Assembly (NCBI GenBank): GCA_964424205.1
Contig: CAYRIF010000034.1
Span: 1 to 19,311, forward strand
Length of the DNA: 19,311 bases
Origin: CAYRIF01 sp964424205
GTDB lineage: Bacteria > Bacteroidota > Bacteroidia > Cytophagales > Cyclobacteriaceae
Reading direction: 5' to 3'
Position 1 is the first letter of the stretch. Each line of letters begins with the position of its first letter. The notes below the pieces were generated by a model that did not search any database, had not been told where the DNA came from, and saw nothing but the letters and a program-made list of their open reading frames with translations. Shown one piece after another: positions 15,453 through 19,311 of this stretch. The position numbers and the translations under genes were made by a program.

Positions 15453-16643
15453 GTGAAACTTATATACAAAATACTTTTTAACCTATTGCTTGTCGTAATA
15501 TCCTTACCGAACCTGCAAGCACAAGATACTCCGAAAAAGGAAGTCAAGCGACTATTAACCGATGCACAACTCCAAATGGAAGTGACCAGTGCGGTCAATA
15601 ATATGTACAATGCCAAACACCATATTGCTAGTGTAGAGTTTAATGCGTTGAAAATCCGGTATGGTTGGCATCCACTCCCTTACTTTTTGCTCGGGCTCAA
15701 TGAGTGGTGGAAAATTGTACCCAATGATGTGGTAACTATCTATGATAAAAAATTAATTGCCTATATGGATACCACCATTTACAAAGCGCGGCAATTAGAA
15801 AAACTTGATCCTGGCAATGAGGAAGCCTCTTTTTTTTTAGCAGCCGCCTATGGTTTTAAAGGAAGGCTACTGGCAGAAAGAAAAGGATGGCGAAAAGCGG
15901 CAACTGCCGGAAAAAGCGCCTTAAAATATTTAGATATCGGCAAACAAAAGGACAGCAATAACATAGAACTGCTCTTCGGAGATGCCCTATACAATTACTA
16001 TTCTGTGTGGATTCCGGAAAACTACCCCTTACTCAAACCTATTCTTATATTTTTCAAAAAAGGCGATAAGGCACTAGGGTTGAAGCAACTCCGACAAGTA
16101 GCAAATAACGCTTTCTATACAAGAACCGAAGCGCAGTATTTTCTAATGCGAATTCTAGCTACCGAAGAAAACGAAATAGCGCAAGCACTGCAAATTTCGG
16201 AATACCTGCATCAGACCTTTCCTGACAATGCCTACTTCCACCGGTACTATGCACGCATGCTCTACACCAGTGGACAGTATGTCAAATGTAGACGTGTGTC
16301 ACTTAGTCTTTTAGAAAAAATTGACAAAGGATATGTGGGCTATGAAGCCACTGGCGGACGCTATGCTGGGTTCTTTCTTGGGCAGATTTACCAATCGTTT
16401 AACAAACTAGACGATGCCAAAAAATACTATAAAAAAGCGGTGACATTTTCTGAAAGTATTGGTGCTACAAAATCTGGCTACTATTTACACTCCTTACTTA
16501 ATATTGGCACCATCGAAAGAAAACAAGGAAACAAAAAAGAGGCTAAAAAATATTACAAACTGGTGAAAAAACAAGCCAAGCCAAAACATGCTACTCATAA
16601 AAGAGCTAAGAAATATTTGAAGGAAATGCGGAAGGGGAAATGA
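15453..16643 (+). CDS. Secreted TPR-like repeat protein
   Basis: About 396 residues from a GTG start, which gives a compact signal peptide (MKLIYKILFNLLLVVISLPNLQAQ) with likely cleavage after QA or AQ. An in-frame TTG at 15408 would add 15 residues before it and cannot be excluded. The body is helical and TPR-like; the clearest repeats are near the C-terminus, around YAGFFLGQIYQSFNKLDDAK and HSLLNIGTIERKQGNKKEAK. The C-terminus is very basic (KKQAKPKHATHKRAKKYLKE). No enzyme motif seen. Probably periplasmic or envelope-associated, with a scaffolding role inferred from TPRs only. It is divergent from the SDR gene. Confidence 0.75.
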   Translation: MKLIYKILFNLLLVVISLPNLQAQDTPKKEVKRLLTDAQLQMEVTSAVNNMYNAKHHIASVEFNALKIRYGWHPLPYFLLGLNEWWKIVPNDVVTIYDKKLIAYMDTTIYKARQLEKLDPGNEEASFFLAAAYGFKGRLLAERKGWRKAATAGKSALKYLDIGKQKDSNNIELLFGDALYNYYSVWIPENYPLLKPILIFFKKGDKALGLKQLRQVANNAFYTRTEAQYFLMRILATEENEIAQALQISEYLHQTFPDNAYFHRYYARMLYTSGQYVKCRRVSLSLLEKIDKGYVGYEATGGRYAGFFLGQIYQSFNKLDDAKKYYKKAVTFSESIGATKSGYYLHSLLNIGTIERKQGNKKEAKKYYKLVKKQAKPKHATHKRAKKYLKEMRKGK

Positions 16644-16644
16644 G

Positions 16645-16680
16645 GTCGCCAACTCGAATAAATAGAAATGTTGGTGCGAC
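16645..16680 (+). repeat. Imperfect hairpin after the TPR gene
   Basis: GTCGCCAAC (16645-16653) pairs with GTTGGTGCGAC (16670-16680) with a two-base bulge and a 16-base loop, starting two bases after the stop codon. No T-run follows, so it may be a weak terminator or an mRNA 3' stabiliser. Confidence 0.35.
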
Positions 16681-16714
16681 AGATTCTACCAAAAACAAAC
16701 CCCTCATTTTTCCG

Positions 16715-16722
16715 TACCTTTA
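16715..16722 (+). promoter_or_regulatory. Candidate -7 box that sets the start of the T9SS protein
   Basis: TACCTTTA (seven of eight to TAnnTTTG), the same octamer found at 3618 and 19033, lies 5 bp before the ATG at 16728. If it is active, the upstream in-frame ATG at 16668 cannot be the start from this promoter. No clear -33 box is seen, and the leader would be nearly absent. Confidence 0.4.
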
Positions 16723-16727
16723 AAGAT

Positions 16728-18941
16728 ATGATTCGTACTTTTTTTCTGCGAAAGCTAACTTATTTATTTTTTGTGCTCCTCTTCCCATTTTATGGATTCG
16801 CACAGCAGTTTTCTTTTCAGTTTGACACTGAAATACCTGTTACAGCAAATGGAGAGGCTCTAAAATCAGCCTGGACAGGTGGGCTGAATGCCGCACAATA
16901 TCAAAAAATGGATTTGAACAATGACCAACAAGAAGACCTCGTTATTTTTGATAGAACCTCTGGCAAAATTTCCACCTTCATTAAAACAGGCAACCGTTAT
17001 GACTACCAACCCGACTATGAATATCTTTTCCCTGAGGGAATTAATAATTGGATGGTGCTGGCTGATTATGACTGCGACGGGAAGAAAGACATCTTCACAA
17101 ATACTGTCCTTGGCATCAAAGTATTTCGTAATATATCATCAACGCAGCTCGCCTGGAAACTAGTTGCCGACCCTATTTTTACAAAATCAGGGAGCAATAA
17201 TACTAACTTGCAAATCAATCAAGCTGATATTCCAGGTATTGTGGATATGGATAATGATGGAGACTTAGACATTCTGATTTTTAATTTTTTCGGCAGTGGA
17301 AAAATAGAACTCAACAAAAACCTAAGCATGGAGACTTATGGTATTTGTGATAGTCTGACATTTGAAAAAGTAACTAAAAATTGGGGGAATTTTGAAGAAT
17401 GTACCTGTGGAAATTATGCTTTCGGAGAAACCTGTAAGGAAAAAAATGGGCGAAAATTAAGACCCGAACACGCAGGAGGAAAGGCAATACTAATGATTGA
17501 TCAAGATGGAGACGATGATAAAGATTTGTTGTTCGGTGATGAGTTTTGCGAGGAGTTAGTATTTTTTGAAAACCAAGGAACAAAAGACGATGCCGTATTA
17601 CTAGATTTTAATGCCGAATTTCCAACCCTTGTTGATGCCGCTAAATTCAAGTTTTTTCCAGCGGGCTATTACGAAGACTTGGACTTCGATGGTATAAAAG
17701 ACCTCGTTGTAGCACCAAATACTGCCCAAAACCTTGGGAATCTCATGGAATTTAGAAAGTCAAATTGGTTTTATCATAATACTGGCACAAACAATATCCC
17801 GAATTTTGAATTTGTACAGAAAGATTTTCTTCAAGAAGAAATGTTAGACTTTGGAGAGGAAGCCCACCCTGTTTTTATAGACATTGACCAAGATGGAGAT
17901 TCAGATTTACTCATTGGTTCAAGGGGATATTTACATGCCGACGGTTACTATGCCTCCTTCTTTTTGATGGAAAATACTGGCACATCATTTGCACCTGTTT
18001 TTGAGCTCACCGATAGCGATTATTTAAACATCGCTTCGCTAGAACTACTAACCCTACAGCCTCAGTTTATAGATATCAATGCCGATGGAAACCTAGATTT
18101 CGTCTTTTCCGGTGCTCCCGAAAATAGTTTTAGCAAAAAAATATTCTACCTTCTTAATCAAAGCAACAGCGGCTTTGATTTTTCCCTCTCCCACATCAAG
18201 GAGTTAAACACCACGATTAGTGTTGGGGATAATTACTATCTTTTTGATCTCGATCATGACAGTGATGCAGATTTGCTCGTTGGTAAATCAACAGGTAGGA
18301 TTGAGCATTATGACAATACTGGGAACAATAGTTTTGCTTTGATCACCAAAGAATTTATGGGTAGGGGAAATGACATTTTCAAAAGAACTCCCGCCATGAC
18401 CACTGCCGATATCAATGGTGATGGAACATTAGAAATGGTGATGACAGACGACACTGGCTCATTGCGTATTTATGATGATTTTTTGAGTCAAATAAATGTG
18501 CCGCAAGAGGGCACTCAAAATTTACTAACGAGTTCCTTAACCGAAGATTTACTCACCTTAAAGTTAGGCAGAAAGTCATGGCCAACATTGGCAGATCTTA
18601 ACGGAGATGGACTGCCAGAAATGGTCATTGGCAGTGTGCAAGGTGGCTTACAAACGCTCCTTAACAAGGGGAAAACGATTGGTGGTGACGCACCAAAACT
18701 AGCACTCAAAATATATCCAAACCCTTTGCAATCGCAGAGATTTGTAAAAATAAAAGTCAATGACGAGGCGCAAATTGCTATTTTTTCATCACTCGGACAA
18801 AGATTGACTGAGGATATTTCTGTTAAAAATAGTATCACCAAAATATTTGATTTTAGCAGTTTTGCTAATGGTATTTATATCATCACCGCCACAGGAAAAA
18901 ATAAAGGAACCGCTTCTGAGAAATTAGTGATATCTAGGTAA
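16728..18941 (+). CDS. Secreted VCBS/FG-GAP repeat protein with T9SS sorting domain
   Basis: 737 residues. Signal peptide MIRTFFLRKL, hydrophobic core, FYGFAQ, cleaved near residue 26. Ten Ca-binding DxDxDGxxD-type loops start near residues 62, 113, 173, 258, 317, 385, 449, 507, 561 and 623, the signature of FG-GAP/VCBS beta-propeller repeats. An insert between loops 3 and 4 is cysteine-rich (C207, C225, C227, C236, with C274 beyond). The last 80 residues, from KIYPNP (661-666) to KLVISR, are a type A T9SS C-terminal sorting domain, so the protein is probably exported across the outer membrane and anchored or released. An in-frame ATG at 16668 would add 20 residues ahead of the signal peptide; I prefer 16728. 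Ligand unknown. Confidence 0.88.
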   Translation: MIRTFFLRKLTYLFFVLLFPFYGFAQQFSFQFDTEIPVTANGEALKSAWTGGLNAAQYQKMDLNNDQQEDLVIFDRTSGKISTFIKTGNRYDYQPDYEYLFPEGINNWMVLADYDCDGKKDIFTNTVLGIKVFRNISSTQLAWKLVADPIFTKSGSNNTNLQINQADIPGIVDMDNDGDLDILIFNFFGSGKIELNKNLSMETYGICDSLTFEKVTKNWGNFEECTCGNYAFGETCKEKNGRKLRPEHAGGKAILMIDQDGDDDKDLLFGDEFCEELVFFENQGTKDDAVLLDFNAEFPTLVDAAKFKFFPAGYYEDLDFDGIKDLVVAPNTAQNLGNLMEFRKSNWFYHNTGTNNIPNFEFVQKDFLQEEMLDFGEEAHPVFIDIDQDGDSDLLIGSRGYLHADGYYASFFLMENTGTSFAPVFELTDSDYLNIASLELLTLQPQFIDINADGNLDFVFSGAPENSFSKKIFYLLNQSNSGFDFSLSHIKELNTTISVGDNYYLFDLDHDSDADLLVGKSTGRIEHYDNTGNNSFALITKEFMGRGNDIFKRTPAMTTADINGDGTLEMVMTDDTGSLRIYDDFLSQINVPQEGTQNLLTSSLTEDLLTLKLGRKSWPTLADLNGDGLPEMVIGSVQGGLQTLLNKGKTIGGDAPKLALKIYPNPLQSQRFVKIKVNDEAQIAIFSSLGQRLTEDISVKNSITKIFDFSSFANGIYIITATGKNKGTASEKLVISR

Positions 18942-18949
18942 TTGTTTCT

Positions 18950-18983
18950 CTCGCATTGTTGGTGAAAATATCCATAATGCGAG
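18950..18983 (+). repeat. Inverted repeat downstream of the T9SS gene
   Basis: CTCGCATT (18950-18957) and AATGCGAG (18976-18983) are perfect 8-bp arms around an 18-base spacer, 8 bp after the stop codon. No T-run follows. It may be a weak terminator or a binding site linked to the parD gene downstream. Confidence 0.4.
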
Positions 18984-19008
18984 CGTTATACGATAAATAA
19001 TGTCCATA

Positions 19009-19040
19009 TTTGCTATATATAGACAAGTTTTGTACCTTTA
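19009..19040 (+). promoter_or_regulatory. parD promoter with a palindrome in the spacer
   Basis: TTTG (19009-19012), a 20-bp spacer and TACCTTTA (19033-19040) form the best Bacteroidota-type promoter in the window. The spacer contains CTATATATAG (19013-19022), a perfect 10-bp palindrome directly against the -33 box. ParD-type antitoxins usually repress their own promoter through such sites, so this is a plausible operator. Confidence 0.6.
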
Positions 19041-19058
19041 TTGAAAATAAATAATATC

Positions 19059-19286
19059 ATGAATATTAGTTTTACCAATAAGCAACAGGCATATATTTCA
19101 GAACAGGTAGATGGCGGAGACTTTCAAAATGCGAGTGAGGTCGTGCGAGACGCATTAAGACTTCATGCAACTTACCGTCACAAAATAATTGAAGCGCTAA
19201 AAATAGAAATTCAAAAAGGGTGGACAGCGCCTGATAGTACTAGAACTATTAAGGATATTGTCAAAGCCAAACTTCAAGAAAAATAG
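19059..19286 (+). CDS. parD: ParD-family type II antitoxin
   Basis: 75 residues from the ATG. The N-terminal half, MNISFTNKQQAYISEQVDGG then FQNASEVVRDALRLH, is the ribbon-helix-helix DNA-binding domain of the ParD (CC2985-like) family. The C-terminal half (about 36-75) is the charged segment that in the family wraps the ParE toxin. An in-frame TTG at 19041 lies directly after the -7 box and so would be upstream of the transcript start; the ATG is preferred. The antitoxin would neutralise ParE and repress its own operon. The toxin gene is expected immediately downstream, where the window ends. Confidence 0.87.
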   Translation: MNISFTNKQQAYISEQVDGGDFQNASEVVRDALRLHATYRHKIIEALKIEIQKGWTAPDSTRTIKDIVKAKLQEK

Positions 19287-19288
19287 AT

Positions 19289-19311
19289 GTGAAAAGGAGT
19301 GTCAATCATTA
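19289..19311 (+). CDS. Possible start of the ParE toxin gene (cut by window edge)
   Basis: Two bases after the parD stop, a GTG opens a frame reading MKRSVNH up to the window edge, with no stop in 23 bases. Type II antitoxins are normally followed at once by the toxin, and this short basic start would be plausible for ParE. Only seven codons are visible, so the call rests on context. Confidence 0.3.

Noticed and set aside
15446..15453. TATTTTTG, a perfect -7 consensus, just before the TPR gene
   Set aside because: It overlaps the preferred GTG start, so it could not drive that start, and no -33 box is at the right distance. In this AT-rich sequence a chance match is likely.
1..19311. CRISPR array, rRNA, tRNA, prophage or classical multi-gene defence island
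   Set aside because: I saw no regularly spaced repeats, no tRNA-like cloverleaf and no phage or nuclease genes; only the ParD fragment belongs to an accessory system.

Overview
The window is an AT-rich chromosomal segment from a member of the Bacteroidota, most likely the Cytophagales group. This rests on several signs: a fused MurF-alanine racemase gene, a secreted protein with a type IX secretion (Por) C-terminal sorting domain, DUF2807 and DUF4136 lipoproteins, a two-domain universal stress protein, weak or absent Shine-Dalgarno sequences, and upstream boxes matching the Bacteroidota sigma factor consensus (TTTG, about 20 bp, TAnnTTTG). The order-level placement is an inference. A run of exactly 100 N (4106-4205) shows this is a scaffolded draft assembly.

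Layout. 1-174 holds no gene but has a perfect palindrome and a pair of short direct repeats. 175-3526 (minus) is a GNAT acetyltransferase followed by murF-alr, a peptidoglycan precursor gene. 3641-4090 (plus) is a small secreted Lys/Glu-rich protein of unknown function; it converges on a HisA-like TIM-barrel gene (minus) whose 3' end is lost in the gap. 4941-6554 (minus) is rbfA followed by a LolC/FtsX-type permease. 6662-8062 (plus) is a large polytopic membrane protein. 8071-8256 is a 186-bp non-coding element with inverted-repeat ends. 8301-10870 (minus) is a tight glyA-tatC-rpiB cluster. 11041-13981 (plus) holds a DUF2807 lipoprotein, a tandem universal stress protein, a strong terminator and a chorismate mutase-prephenate dehydratase (pheA). 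13993-15297 (minus) is an SDR-family gene followed by a DUF4136 lipoprotein. 15453-18941 (plus) is a secreted repeat (TPR-like) protein and a ten-loop VCBS/FG-GAP T9SS cargo protein. The window ends in a ParD antitoxin gene, with the likely ParE start cut by the edge.

Most of the content is ordinary core metabolism: cell wall, ribosome maturation, one-carbon, pentose phosphate, phenylalanine and Tat export. The less ordinary points are these. A family of short inverted-repeat elements appears to have one full copy at 8071-8256 and one end exactly at the assembly gap. The HisA-like protein has Trp where HisA has its first catalytic Asp. The SDR lacks the YxxxK catalytic pair. The PheA regulatory domain has ESHP in place of ESRP. 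The parD promoter carries a palindrome in its spacer. I did not find a CRISPR array, rRNA, tRNA, phage genes or a clear multi-gene defence system other than the toxin-antitoxin fragment.
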